Shown here in pieces: positions 50,941 through 59,517 of a DNA stretch of 64,000 bases. The first letter of the stretch is position 1. Every line of letters begins with the position of its first letter. The stretch is from Eubacterium sp. AB3007 (lineage in GTDB: Bacteria > Bacillota > Clostridia > Peptostreptococcales > Anaerovoracaceae). Below the pieces are notes generated by a model. The model did no database searches, was not told where the DNA came from, and worked only from the letters and a program-made list of their open reading frames with translations. The stretch lies in the NCBI RefSeq assembly GCF_000688015.1, contig NZ_JIAD01000001.1, positions 744,001 to 808,000 of the forward strand. The letters are read 5' to 3'. A program made the position numbers and the translations under genes.

Positions 50941-51314
50941 CCTACACCTCCTCTCTCTTCCGCATGCTCCCGCACCGCCTTCAGGATCTCCTGGTCGCTG
51001 AGTCCCAGCTTCCGAAGATTCTCAAACATAGTAGAGATATACCCCTTTCCCAGTTCCTGTCTCAGTGCCCGCAATGTCTCCCCATCCTGGGTGACAAAAC
51101 GGCCGGCTGTACGTTGCGAGAAGATCAGGCCATCCTTCTCAAGCTGGGCCAACGCCTTCTGCATCGTGTTGGGGTTCACTCCTGCTTCCAATGCCAGTTC
51201 CCGCACTGCCGGGATTCTGTCCCCTGGCTTGAATTCACCACCGGCGATCATCATGCGGATCCTGTCTACCAGTTGCCGATAGATCGGCAGACCGCTTTCA
51301 AATTGCCATGCCAT
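50937..51314 (-). CDS. YtrA-subfamily GntR repressor
   Basis: 125 residues: N-terminal GntR winged helix (PIYRQLVDRIRMMIAGGEFK, then AVRELALEAGVNPNTMQKAL) and a short C-terminal dimerisation helix pair, the size of YtrA members. It should repress its own operon via the 36-bp palindrome at 51327-51362. GGAGGGGAG precedes ATG 51314. ATPase and permease genes follow with overlaps. Confidence 0.95.
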   Translation of the reverse strand: MAWQFESGLPIYRQLVDRIRMMIAGGEFKPGDRIPAVRELALEAGVNPNTMQKALAQLEKDGLIFSQRTAGRFVTQDGETLRALRQELGKGYISTMFENLRKLGLSDQEILKAVREHAEERGGVG

Positions 51315-51326
51315 ACGCTCCCCTCC

Positions 51327-51362
51327 TGTACTATTGTATTATGTTAATAATACAATAGTACA
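51327..51362. promoter_or_regulatory. 36-bp palindromic operator of the GntR-ABC operon
   Basis: Perfect 16-base arms TGTACTATTGTATTAT / ATAATACAATAGTACA separated by GTTA. It covers the -10 of the operon promoter, as expected for an autoregulatory YtrA operator. Confidence 0.88.
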
Positions 51363-51380
51363 GTCCAGGCGATTTGTCAA
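51352..51380 (-). promoter_or_regulatory. Promoter of the GntR-ABC operon
   Basis: Minus strand TTGACA (51375-51380), 17-base spacer, TATTGT (51352-51357). The -10 lies inside the palindromic operator. Confidence 0.75.
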
Positions 51381-51404
51381 CCCTTTGTTTAAAAAAACGT
51401 TCGA

Positions 51405-53273
51405 TCATTCCACTGTCACACTCTTGGCAAGGTTTCTGGGCTTGTCCACATCCAAACCCCGGGCTACACTCAGGTAATACCCAAGCAGCTGGAGTGGGAT
51501 CACCGCCAGTGAAGGTGCAAAATGCTGATCCGTCTTGGGAATATAGACGGTGAAATCAGCAGTCTCCTCCACACTGTAATTGCCGTAATTAGTAAGTCCC
51601 ATCAGATACGCCCCGCGGCTCTGACATTCCACCATATTGGAAACGGTCTTCTCGAACAGTTCGTTCTGGGTCAATACCCCGATGACAAGGGTACCATTCT
51701 CGATAAGGCTGATGGTACCATGCTTTAATTCTCCCGCCGCATAGGCTTCACTGTGTACATAAGAGATCTCCTTCATCTTCAGGCTTCCTTCCAGACTTAT
51801 GGCGTAGTCCAATCCTCTACCGATGAAGAATACATCCTTGTCGTTGGCCAGCTTGGATGCGAACCACTGGATTCTCTCCTTTTCCTCCAGAATCCGCTCA
51901 ATCTTCTCCGGAATCTCCGACAACTCCCGGAGCATCTCCTTCAGTTCCTCTGCTTCTATGGTTCCGCGCACCTTCCCGAACTCCATGGCCAGCAGATACC
52001 CCGCCACCAACTGGGCAGAGTACGCCTTTGTGGTGGCTACGGAGATTTCCGGTCCAGCCAGGGTATAAAAGACTTTGTCCGCCTCCCTGGCGATGCTGCT
52101 CCCCACCACGTTGACGATGCCCAACGTCATCAGGCCATGCTCCCTGGACATGCGCAGCGCTGCCAGAGAATCCGCGGTTTCGCCGGACTGGCTGATGACG
52201 ATCACCAAGCCGCTGGGATCCAGCCTCATGTGCCGGTAGCGAAACTCAGAGGCCAGTTCCACCCGTACCGGGATCTGTACCAGATCTTCCAGCACATACT
52301 GCATGGCCATCCCCACGTGATAAGCCGACCCACAGGCCACGATGTAAATCTGAGAGAACGCACGGATCTCCTCCTCCGTAAGTCCGATGCTCCCCAGATC
52401 CAGGGCCCCGTCTTTCACCACCGAGGCGATGGTATCCCGGATAGCCTTTGGCTGCTCGTGGATCTCCTTCATCATGAAGTGTTCGTAGCCACCCTTCTCC
52501 GCCGCTGCCGCATCCCACTTGATTTCCGTCAGTTCCTTCTCGATCACATCTCCATTCAGGTCGTAGAAGGTGGCCTCCCCTGCGGAGAGCCGCCCCATCT
52601 CAAGGTTGCCAATATAGTAAACGCTTCGGGTGTAGTTGAGCACCGCAGGCACGTCCGATGCCACAAAGCTCTCCTCTCCGTTGACCCCTATGATCATGGG
52701 GCTGTCCTTGCGGGCAACATAGATCTCTCCCGGATAGTCCTTGAACATGAGCGCCAGTGCATAGGAACCGCGGACACGCACCATAGTCTTGGCAATGGCA
52801 TCGATGGGCCCCACCTTGTATTTTTTGTAGTAGTAATCCACCAGCTTCACCACCACCTCTGTGTCGGTCTCGCTGTAGAACCTGTATCCGTGACGCAGTA
52901 GTTTCTCTGTCAATTCCTGATAGTTCTCGATGATCCCGTTGTGCACTCCCACGACCTCCGACTCCACTGCACCGGAACCAGAGCCCTGGCAGTTCCCACT
53001 GACATGCGGATGGGCATTGACCCTGCTGGGAACCCCGTGGGTCGCCCACCTGGTGTGCCCGATGCCGCAGGTGCCCGGCACAGCCTTTCCATCATCAGTC
53101 ATCTCCGACAGGTTGATCAGCTTGCCAGTGGCTTTCACCACCTCCGCCGGCTTGTCACCGTCCCGCACAGCCAGCCCTGCTGAGTCATACCCTCTGTACT
53201 CCAGCTTGGCCAGTCCATTAAGAAGCACCGGTGCCGCCTGATTATTTCCAATATATCCTACGATTCCACACAT
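51405..53273 (-). CDS. glmS: Glutamine-fructose-6-phosphate transaminase (isomerising)
   Basis: 622 residues, full length for GlmS. N-terminal Ntn glutaminase with the Cys2 nucleophile (MCGIVGYIG), the glutamine loop and two SIS domains (VISQSGETADSLAALRM and FFIGRGLDYAISLEGSLKM), ending in the conserved KSVTVE. Makes glucosamine-6-phosphate for peptidoglycan. Its promoter is at 53343-53371, leaving a leader of only ~65 nt, so the glmS ribozyme common in other Firmicutes is absent. Confidence 0.98.
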   Translation of the reverse strand: MCGIVGYIGNNQAAPVLLNGLAKLEYRGYDSAGLAVRDGDKPAEVVKATGKLINLSEMTDDGKAVPGTCGIGHTRWATHGVPSRVNAHPHVSGNCQGSGSGAVESEVVGVHNGIIENYQELTEKLLRHGYRFYSETDTEVVVKLVDYYYKKYKVGPIDAIAKTMVRVRGSYALALMFKDYPGEIYVARKDSPMIIGVNGEESFVASDVPAVLNYTRSVYYIGNLEMGRLSAGEATFYDLNGDVIEKELTEIKWDAAAAEKGGYEHFMMKEIHEQPKAIRDTIASVVKDGALDLGSIGLTEEEIRAFSQIYIVACGSAYHVGMAMQYVLEDLVQIPVRVELASEFRYRHMRLDPSGLVIVISQSGETADSLAALRMSREHGLMTLGIVNVVGSSIAREADKVFYTLAGPEISVATTKAYSAQLVAGYLLAMEFGKVRGTIEAEELKEMLRELSEIPEKIERILEEKERIQWFASKLANDKDVFFIGRGLDYAISLEGSLKMKEISYVHSEAYAAGELKHGTISLIENGTLVIGVLTQNELFEKTVSNMVECQSRGAYLMGLTNYGNYSVEETADFTVYIPKTDQHFAPSLAVIPLQLLGYYLSVARGLDVDKPRNLAKSVTVE

Positions 53274-53342
53274 ACTGTTCTCCTCGCTTTTCCATGAAAT
53301 TACGATGGAGCCTCACCCGCAGGCAGGCTCCACAATGGAATA

Positions 53343-53371
53343 ATTATAGCATTATCTTGAATATATATCAA
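53343..53371 (-). promoter_or_regulatory. Promoter of glmS
   Basis: Minus strand TTGATA (53366-53371), 17-base spacer, TATAAT (53343-53348). Confidence 0.75.
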
Positions 53372-53374
53372 CAA

Positions 53375-53752
53375 TCAGTTTGCTTGCTCAAAACTCACGA
53401 CCCGATAGGACGTCTTTTTCATTTCCTTCAGAAATGCCTCTTCGTCTCGAACGGCCTTGGATAGCACCTCTGCCTGGCCACGTCCCAAGTTCACCCTGGC
53501 CCACACGCCGTCCATACTGTTCAATACGTTCTCGACGGACTTGGCACAGTTGCTGCAGTGCATTCCCTCGATACCCAACTTGTATCTATACGGGTAATGG
53601 GACGCGTCCATGTCCTCCACCTTCTTCGCCGTCACCACCTCCGCCGTTCCGCAGCAACTGGATCTGGCCCTTCCTCTGAACTTCTGGATCGTTCTATACA
53701 ATGCAAACAGGATCAGCGCCGCTGCACAAAGAATAATAATCGTAGATATCAT
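53375..53752 (-). CDS. Membrane-anchored heavy-metal-associated (HMA) domain protein
   Basis: 125 residues: N-terminal membrane helix (TIIILCAAALILFALYRTIQ), a CC pair (RSSCCGTAEV), then an HMA domain (about 57-122) with the metal motif GMHCSNCAKSVENVL. Short proteins of this kind bind Cu(I) or related metals at the membrane and hand them to ATPases. No ATPase is adjacent. Stands alone; the glmS promoter overlaps its downstream end. Confidence 0.88.
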   Translation of the reverse strand: MISTIIILCAAALILFALYRTIQKFRGRARSSCCGTAEVVTAKKVEDMDASHYPYRYKLGIEGMHCSNCAKSVENVLNSMDGVWARVNLGRGQAEVLSKAVRDEEAFLKEMKKTSYRVVSFEQAN

Positions 53753-53833
53753 ATCCAGTCTCCCCCTTCCTGGTTAGATGGACCTAACCACGTATCTATG
53801 ATACCACAAAAAGAGAGAAATGCAACATATGAT

Positions 53834-54358
53834 TCATCGAATTATCTTCTTTTCCATCCTCTTTCGGATATCATCCTCTCCATAGCCAGGCTTCTCCTCT
53901 CCGGGTATCCCCAATGCCAGGATTCCAACCAGGCGCCAGGGATCATCGTAACCCAGCGCAGCCAGCGCATTTTGCTCGGCATCGCCACCATCTGCATCTT
54001 TGCGCAGGCGAAGCTGCACCCAACAACTCCCCAATCCCTGCGTAGCTGCCATGAGGTGCATATAGGTCATCGCAATAGAGCAGTCCTCGATCCAGACGTC
54101 GGACACACTGCTGTCCGCTACCACTGCCACAGCGGCGGTACAGTTCTCCAGCGGCCTGGCCCCGTGCCACTTAGCCTTGGCCAGCGTCTTTAACAGAGAC
54201 TGGTCCTGGATCACCCGAATCTCCCACGGCATTCTGCTCTTGCTGGTGGGGGCCAGTACCCCCGCTTCCATTATCTTGAACAGGACCTCCTCTGGGATCG
54301 GTTCCTCTGTAAACTCCCGGATGCTCCTTCTGGTTCTCATCAGTTCCAATAAACTCAT
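53834..54358 (-). CDS. Nitroreductase-family FMN protein (second)
   Basis: 174 residues. Starts MSLLELMRTRRSIREFTEEP, the FMN-binding motif; the C-terminal part has the conserved QGLGSCWVQLRLRKD and ALGYDDPWRLVGILALGIPG of the nitroreductase fold. Shorter than the one at 8426 and only distantly related. AGGAGG precedes ATG 54358. Monocistronic; the substrate is unknown. Confidence 0.9.
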   Translation of the reverse strand: MSLLELMRTRRSIREFTEEPIPEEVLFKIMEAGVLAPTSKSRMPWEIRVIQDQSLLKTLAKAKWHGARPLENCTAAVAVVADSSVSDVWIEDCSIAMTYMHLMAATQGLGSCWVQLRLRKDADGGDAEQNALAALGYDDPWRLVGILALGIPGEEKPGYGEDDIRKRMEKKIIR

Positions 54359-54521
54359 ATCTATCCTCCTGTTTCTTCACTTCTTATCTTGCTGATATTG
54401 GCTTTTTGTTCAGTTTAACATAGGACGCGTTCCCTTTCCAGCGCATTTGCTTGATATTTTTCTCCCAGTGAGCAAAAAATGCTTGCTTCTATCGTCCCCA
54501 TGTGCTATAGTATTTAGGTAG

Positions 54522-54597
54522 GGTCTGTTAGCTCAGCTGGGAGAGCACCTGGGTCACAACCAGGTTGTCGTGAGTTCGAGCCTCGCACAGACCACCA
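54522..54597 (+). tRNA. tRNA-Val (CAC)
   Basis: 76 nt including an encoded CCA. Acceptor GGTCTGT/ACAGACC, D-arm GCTCAGCTGGGAGAGC, anticodon stem CCTGG/CCAGG with loop GTCACAA (anticodon CAC), T-arm GTGAGTTCGAGCCTCGC. Base 32 is G, an unusual choice. Confidence 0.95.
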
Positions 54598-54604
54598 CTC
54601 CAAA

Positions 54605-54635
54605 CCACCGCAATCATTGCGGTGGATTTTTTTTT
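54605..54635 (+). terminator. Terminator of tRNA-Val
   Basis: CCACCGCAAT/ATTGCGGTGG stem followed by nine T, 8 nt after the tRNA. Confidence 0.9.
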
Positions 54636-54686
54636 CCATCATAGCCAAAATTACAAATCCTAATATCTGCAATAACAATTATTCGA

Positions 54687-54715
54687 TTGAATAATATAAG
54701 GAATAGGTCTATAAT
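54687..54715 (+). promoter_or_regulatory. Promoter of the sodium-pump decarboxylase operon
   Basis: TTGAAT (54687-54692), 17-base spacer, TATAAT (54710-54715), leaving a leader of about 77 nt. Confidence 0.75.
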
Positions 54716-54798
54716 CTATGTAAGTGGCGAGTAATACCACGACAACTGTCATTAGAGAAGAAGAGAACAAGACAGAATACATCATAAAGGAGGATTTG

Positions 54799-56145
54799 AT
54801 GGAAATCAAAAACATTGGTAAGAGAACCACAGCCTACAAGCGGATCCTTGATATCCTGGACAAGGGAAGTTTCATGGAAATCGGTGAGCACGCTGCCGCC
54901 CGTCACACCAACTTCTACCAGCCGGGTACCGTTGAAGAATCCGACGGCGTCATTACCGGATATGGTACGATCCTCGGTGTTCTGGTCTACATCTATTCAC
55001 AGGATAGCGAAGTCATGGGCGGTACCTTTGGTGAGGTTCACGGCAAGAAGATCCGGCGTCTCTACGAGCACGCCCTGAAATCTCAGGCGCCCATCATCGG
55101 TCTGTTGGACTGTCAGGGCTTCCGCATCGAAGAAGGATTGGACGGAATGAACGAGTTTTCCAAACTCTACGCGATGCAAGCCAAGGCCTCCGGCAAGATC
55201 CCTCAGATCATCAGCGTGGTCGGCCGATGCGGCGGCGGCATGTCCGTATCCGCGATCATGGCAGACTTCATTTTCATCGAGAAGGAACATGGCAACATCT
55301 TCGTGAACCCAGAGCGCTTGTTGGAGAACGTCATTGCAGACGGTGATTACATCTCCGCTTTCGATGACGGTCGGTATGAGTGGACGGATATCGTGAAGAA
55401 CATCCGCCACCTCATCGACATTCTGCCACCCAGCACGGAATACTCCCCTCTGCGAAACGAGCAGATCACCGATGACCCTAATCGGCTTTGTGCAGGGCTC
55501 ACCGCCGGTAGCGGTGATGCGCGGAAGATCCTGAAAGAGATCGCAGATGACCACTACTTCCTGGAGTGTCAGCCTGACAAGGGACCGGACATGGTGTGCG
55601 GATTCATCCGCATCAACGGCAGTACCATCGGTGTGGTCGCCACCAACGAGGTGAACGGTGAGAAGCGTATGTCCTCTGTGGGCTGTGACAAAGCTGCTGC
55701 CCTCATCGAAATCGCAGGCAAGTTTAACATCCCCATTCTGACGGTGATCGACACCGAGGGGTATCACACTACCACCGAGAACGAGAAATATCTGGCCGGT
55801 GCCGCCAGCCGCATGGTGAAGGCCCTCTGTACCACCGATGTCCCCAGGATCAACCTGATCACCGGCAACGTATTCGGCAGTGCGTACAGCATGCTGAACA
55901 GCAAGGGCACAGGTGCGGACTACGTGTTTATGTGGCATGGTGCCAACGTAGGCATCATCAACCCGGAACAAGCCACTGAGATGATCTACGGCGAGTACAG
56001 CGAGGAGAAGGTCGCTGAGTACAGGGATACCTACTCAAGCGCGATCGCGCTTGCCAGATCCGGATTGGTCGACAAAGTCATCCAGCCTGAGGAAACCAGA
56101 AAGTATCTGGCTGGCGCCTTTGAGACCTTCGTGAACAGCAGATAG
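54799..56145 (+). CDS. Acyl-CoA carboxyltransferase subunit (MmdA/12S-like)
   Basis: 448 residues from ATG 54799 (AAAGGAGG seven bases upstream). A crotonase-fold carboxyltransferase with two halves: the N-terminal oxyanion region VGRCGGGMSVSAIMADFIF and the C-terminal TGNVFGSAYSMLNSKGTGAD. About 60-70 residues shorter than MmdA or the transcarboxylase 12S subunit. It should move carboxyl between an acyl-CoA and the biotin carrier encoded two genes downstream. First gene of the operon; substrate (methylmalonyl-, malonyl- or glutaconyl-CoA) is not fixed. Confidence 0.92.
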   Translation: MEIKNIGKRTTAYKRILDILDKGSFMEIGEHAAARHTNFYQPGTVEESDGVITGYGTILGVLVYIYSQDSEVMGGTFGEVHGKKIRRLYEHALKSQAPIIGLLDCQGFRIEEGLDGMNEFSKLYAMQAKASGKIPQIISVVGRCGGGMSVSAIMADFIFIEKEHGNIFVNPERLLENVIADGDYISAFDDGRYEWTDIVKNIRHLIDILPPSTEYSPLRNEQITDDPNRLCAGLTAGSGDARKILKEIADDHYFLECQPDKGPDMVCGFIRINGSTIGVVATNEVNGEKRMSSVGCDKAAALIEIAGKFNIPILTVIDTEGYHTTTENEKYLAGAASRMVKALCTTDVPRINLITGNVFGSAYSMLNSKGTGADYVFMWHGANVGIINPEQATEMIYGEYSEEKVAEYRDTYSSAIALARSGLVDKVIQPEETRKYLAGAFETFVNSR

Positions 56146-56154
56146 AGGTGACAT

Positions 56155-56481
56155 ATGAGTATAGGAGAAATATGTAAGATCGCGGGAATCGACACCATAC
56201 TGGGTATGGGTACAGTATTCCTGATCCTGATTATCATATCCATCTTCATCTGGCTTCTTGGGGTATTGACGGGAGGCGTGAAAGCCGCAGGACAATCGGT
56301 TGTAGAGACCCCCGCCCCTGTAGCAGAACTTTCTGCCAGAGAGGACGACGCACAGCTTGTGGCTGTGATCATGGCCGCCATCAGGGCCAGCAAGGCCGCA
56401 GAAGGCGAGAACGTAGATGATGATGCATATGTAGTAAGAAATATAAGGAGAGCAACATGGAAGTATACACAGTCCGAGTAA
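56155..56481 (+). CDS. OadG-like gamma subunit
   Basis: 108 residues: one membrane helix (LGMGTVFLILIIISIFIWLL), then an Ala/Glu-rich tail ending in a variant of the OadG C-terminus (DDAQLVAVIMAAIRASKAAE). Gamma/delta subunits of sodium-pump decarboxylases anchor and stabilise the complex. GAGGTG precedes ATG 56155; its stop lies 25 nt inside the biotin carrier gene. Confidence 0.9.
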   Translation: MSIGEICKIAGIDTILGMGTVFLILIIISIFIWLLGVLTGGVKAAGQSVVETPAPVAELSAREDDAQLVAVIMAAIRASKAAEGENVDDDAYVVRNIRRATWKYTQSE

Positions 56482-56819
56482 ATGGAATCGAATACGAAGT
56501 CGAAATCGAGAAGAAGGGCGAGAGCACTGCTGCTCCGGCCGCACAGGTTGCACCGGTGCAGGCAGCGGCCTCTACCCCAGCCCCCAAGGCTGCGCCGGCA
56601 GGCACAGGAAAACCGGTCACCTGCGGAACGGCAGGAAAGGTCTGGAAAATCGTTGCCAAGGAAGGCGATACCCTTTCCTCCGGAGATCAGATCGCGATTC
56701 TGGAAGCCATGAAGATGGAGATCCCCGTCGTCGCACCGGAAGATGGTGTACTGGATTCCATCGCGGTATCGGAGGGCGAGGCCGTAGAATCCGGTCAGGC
56801 CATTGCGTATATGAGATAG
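56457..56819 (+). CDS. Biotin carrier protein
   Basis: 120 residues. N-terminal strand segment (VYTVRVNGIEYEVEIEKKG), an Ala/Pro hinge (about 25-55) and a C-terminal biotinyl domain with the target Lys86 in LEAMKMEIP. It carries carboxybiotin from the carboxyltransferases to the membrane beta subunit. Overlaps the gamma-like gene by 25 nt; AAGGAG precedes ATG 56457. Confidence 0.97.
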   Translation: MEVYTVRVNGIEYEVEIEKKGESTAAPAAQVAPVQAAASTPAPKAAPAGTGKPVTCGTAGKVWKIVAKEGDTLSSGDQIAILEAMKMEIPVVAPEDGVLDSIAVSEGEAVESGQAIAYMR

Positions 56820-56829
56820 GCAGGTAGTT

Positions 56830-57945
56830 ATGAGTGAGACAATCGTTAATCTGATCCATCAGACAGCCTTCTTCAGTCTGACCTGGGGAAATCTGGTGAT
56901 GGTGGCGGTGGCACTTGGTCTCATGTACCTGGCCATCGTCAAAGAATATGAGCCGTTATTGCTTTTGCCGATCTCCTTCGGCATGATGCTGGTCAACCTG
57001 TACCCGCCCATCATGCAGGAGGGCGGACTTCTCCACTTCTTCTACCAGTTAGACGAGTGGGCGATCCTCCCCTCCCTGATCTTCATGGGCGTGGGGGCAC
57101 TGACGGACTTCGGTCCCCTGATCGCAAACCCCAAGAGCTTCCTGCTGGGGGCGGCTGCCCAGTTCGGCGTGTTCGCCGCCTTCTTCATGGCTATGCTCAT
57201 GGGATTTGATGAAGCTGCTGCGGCGGCCATAGGCATCATCGGTGGCGCGGATGGACCGACTTCCATCTTTCTGGCCACCAAGCTACACCAGACAGACCTG
57301 CTCGGCCCTATCGCTGTCGCTGCTTACTCTTACATGTCGCTGGTTCCCATCATCCAACCACCCATCATGAGAGCCCTGACGACGGAGAAGGAACGGAAGA
57401 TCAAGATGGAACAACTCCGTCCGGTCTCCAAGAGAGAGAGGATCCTCTTCCCTATCGTGGTAAGCATCGTGGTATGCTGCGTGCTTCCTTCCACCGCACC
57501 GTTGATCGGTATGCTGATGCTGGGTAATCTCTTCCGTGAGAGCGGCGTGGTTCGCCAGTTGCAGGAGACCGCCTCCAACGCCATGATGTACATCGTCGTC
57601 ATCATGCTGGGCACCTCCATCGGGGCTACCACCAGTGCGGAAGCCTTCCTCAAGCTGACCACCATCAAGATCGTGGTCTTGGGACTGCTCGCCTTCGCCT
57701 TCGGTACCGCAGCAGGCGTCCTGTTCGGAAAACTCATGTGCAAGCTGACAGGTGGCAAGGTCAATCCGCTCATCGGTTCTGCCGGCGTTTCCGCCGTTCC
57801 GATGGCAGCCCGCGTCTCCCAGAAGGTGGGCGCCGAAGCTGATCCGACCAACTTCCTGCTGATGCACGCCATGGGCCCCAACGTAGCCGGCGTGATCGGA
57901 ACGGCTGTCGCAGCCGGTGTGTTCATGGCAATATTCGGGGTTTGA
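56830..57945 (+). CDS. Sodium-pumping decarboxylase beta subunit
   Basis: 371 residues with about ten membrane helices. The family signature GIIGGADGPTSIFLATKL (the IGGADGPT loop with the key Asp) and GSAGVSAVPMAARVSQKV, near the C-terminus, identify the OadB/MmdB/GcdB beta subunit, which decarboxylates carboxybiotin and pumps Na+. Begins 10 nt after the biotin carrier gene. Confidence 0.97.
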   Translation: MSETIVNLIHQTAFFSLTWGNLVMVAVALGLMYLAIVKEYEPLLLLPISFGMMLVNLYPPIMQEGGLLHFFYQLDEWAILPSLIFMGVGALTDFGPLIANPKSFLLGAAAQFGVFAAFFMAMLMGFDEAAAAAIGIIGGADGPTSIFLATKLHQTDLLGPIAVAAYSYMSLVPIIQPPIMRALTTEKERKIKMEQLRPVSKRERILFPIVVSIVVCCVLPSTAPLIGMLMLGNLFRESGVVRQLQETASNAMMYIVVIMLGTSIGATTSAEAFLKLTTIKIVVLGLLAFAFGTAAGVLFGKLMCKLTGGKVNPLIGSAGVSAVPMAARVSQKVGAEADPTNFLLMHAMGPNVAGVIGTAVAAGVFMAIFGV

Positions 57946-58039
57946 GACCTAACCCCATTTTCGCAGAAAATGGCTGGTAGGTCCAACGTCAGGGTTGCCC
58001 AAGGACGCAAGCGAAGTGCAGCGGGCTTGGCTGCAACCT
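57946..58039 (+). promoter_or_regulatory. Structured intercistronic region between beta subunit and second carboxyltransferase
   Basis: Two stems: GACCTA/TAGGTC enclosing CCATTTTC/GAAAATGG (57946-57983), and GGTTGCCCAAG pairing with CTTGG(CT)GCAACC (57993-58038). No T tract and no promoter boxes. It may tune relative expression or mark an RNA processing site within the operon. Confidence 0.55.
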
Positions 58040-58069
58040 ACGGCGAGATTTGAGTGAAGGAGATACTAT

Positions 58070-59470
58070 ATGAGTAAACGAGTTAGAATTATGGAAACGG
58101 TGATCCGTGACGGGCAGCAGTCATTGATCGCCACCAGAATGCCAATCGAAGATATGCTGCCAATCCTCGAGACCATGGATAGCGTGGGCTACGAGGCCGT
58201 AGAGTGCTGGGGCGGAGCCACCTTCGACTCCTGCATCCGCTTCCTGGACGAGGATCCCTGGGAGCGCCTTCGTACCATCCGTAAGGCTATGCCAAACACC
58301 CAGCTGCAGATGCTCCTGCGTGGACAGAACATTCTGGGGTACCGACACTATTCCGATGATGTTGTGGATATGTTCGTCAAGAAATCCATCGAAAACGGTA
58401 TCGACCGGATCCGCATCTTCGATGCGCTGAATGACACCCGGAACGTCCGCACCGCTGTGGAAGCCACCAAGAAATACGGTGCCCATGCCCAGGTAGCCAT
58501 GTCCTACACCATCGGCGAACCTTATACCCCGGAATACTGGGTATCCCTGGCCAAAAAGATTCAGGAGATGGGGGCGGACTCCATTTGCATCAAGGACATG
58601 GCGGGACTGATGATCCCGGAAGCGGCCCGGAGAATGATCCGTGCCCTGAAGGACAATATCGACATTCCCATTCAGTTGCACAGCCATTGCACCAGCGGCG
58701 TTGCGCCCATCACCTACTATGTGGCCATCCAGGAGGGATGCGACATCATCGACTGCGCTATCTCTCCGTTCTCGGGCGGCACCAGCCAGCCCTCCACCGA
58801 GGTCATGGTAGAGACCTTCGCTGGAACAGAATACGACACCGGTCTTGACCAGCGAAAACTGGAACAGATCGCCGACCACTTCCGCGTTGTTCGAGAGAAA
58901 GCGCTGGAAAGCGGCCTGATGAGCACAAAGGCGCTGGGAACCGACATCAAGACCCTGATCTACCAGGTTCCCGGAGGCATGCTCTCCAACCTGGTCTCTC
59001 AGTTGAAAGAACAGAAGGCAGAGGACAAGTACATGGACGTGCTGCGGGAAATCCCGAACGTAAGGAACGACCTGGGTATGCCACCCCTGGTCACCCCCTC
59101 CTCCCAGATCGTGGGCACCCAAGCGGTGCTGAACGTCCTCATGGGGGAACGCTACAAGGTCCTCTCCAAGGAGACCAAGGACATCCTCATGGGCAAGTAC
59201 GGAAGCACTCCGATGCCCATGAACCAGGAGCTCATCGAACAGAAGATCAACAAGGACGATATCATCACCTGCCGTCCGGCCGATCTCCTGGAACCGGAAC
59301 TGGACAAACTGGAGAAAGAGCTAGGCGATTACAAGCAGCAGGATGAGGATGTCCTGACCTACGCCCTCTTCCCACAGGTAGCCATGGACTTCTTCAAGAA
59401 GAGAAACGCCCGTAAGAACAAGATCGATCTGGACACCTTCGACGCCAAGAACAAAGCCTATCCGGTGTAG
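58070..59470 (+). CDS. Biotin-dependent carboxyltransferase alpha (OadA/5S-like), no biotinyl domain
   Basis: 466 residues, a TIM-barrel carboxyltransferase: metal site in ETVIRDGQQSLIATRM, carbamylated Lys in SICIKDMAGLM, metal His pair in LHSHCTSGVAPI, then a conserved C-terminal helical region. It lacks the biotinyl domain of OadA or pyruvate carboxylase, like the 5S subunit of Propionibacterium transcarboxylase. Works with the free-standing carrier encoded upstream to carboxylate or decarboxylate pyruvate/oxaloacetate. AAGGAG precedes ATG 58070; a terminator follows. Confidence 0.95.
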   Translation: MSKRVRIMETVIRDGQQSLIATRMPIEDMLPILETMDSVGYEAVECWGGATFDSCIRFLDEDPWERLRTIRKAMPNTQLQMLLRGQNILGYRHYSDDVVDMFVKKSIENGIDRIRIFDALNDTRNVRTAVEATKKYGAHAQVAMSYTIGEPYTPEYWVSLAKKIQEMGADSICIKDMAGLMIPEAARRMIRALKDNIDIPIQLHSHCTSGVAPITYYVAIQEGCDIIDCAISPFSGGTSQPSTEVMVETFAGTEYDTGLDQRKLEQIADHFRVVREKALESGLMSTKALGTDIKTLIYQVPGGMLSNLVSQLKEQKAEDKYMDVLREIPNVRNDLGMPPLVTPSSQIVGTQAVLNVLMGERYKVLSKETKDILMGKYGSTPMPMNQELIEQKINKDDIITCRPADLLEPELDKLEKELGDYKQQDEDVLTYALFPQVAMDFFKKRNARKNKIDLDTFDAKNKAYPV

Positions 59471-59487
59471 AGATCTGCACCTTCAGC

Positions 59488-59517
59488 AAAGGCCATCTCA
59501 TTTGAGATGGCCTTTTT
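59488..59517 (+). terminator. Terminator of the decarboxylase operon
   Basis: AAAGGCCATCTCA/TGAGATGGCCTTT stem followed by TTTTTC. Confidence 0.9.

Noticed and set aside
53274-53342. glmS ribozyme
   Set aside because: Region is too short and lacks the ribozyme core; only a small GGAGCCT/AGGCTCC hairpin is present.
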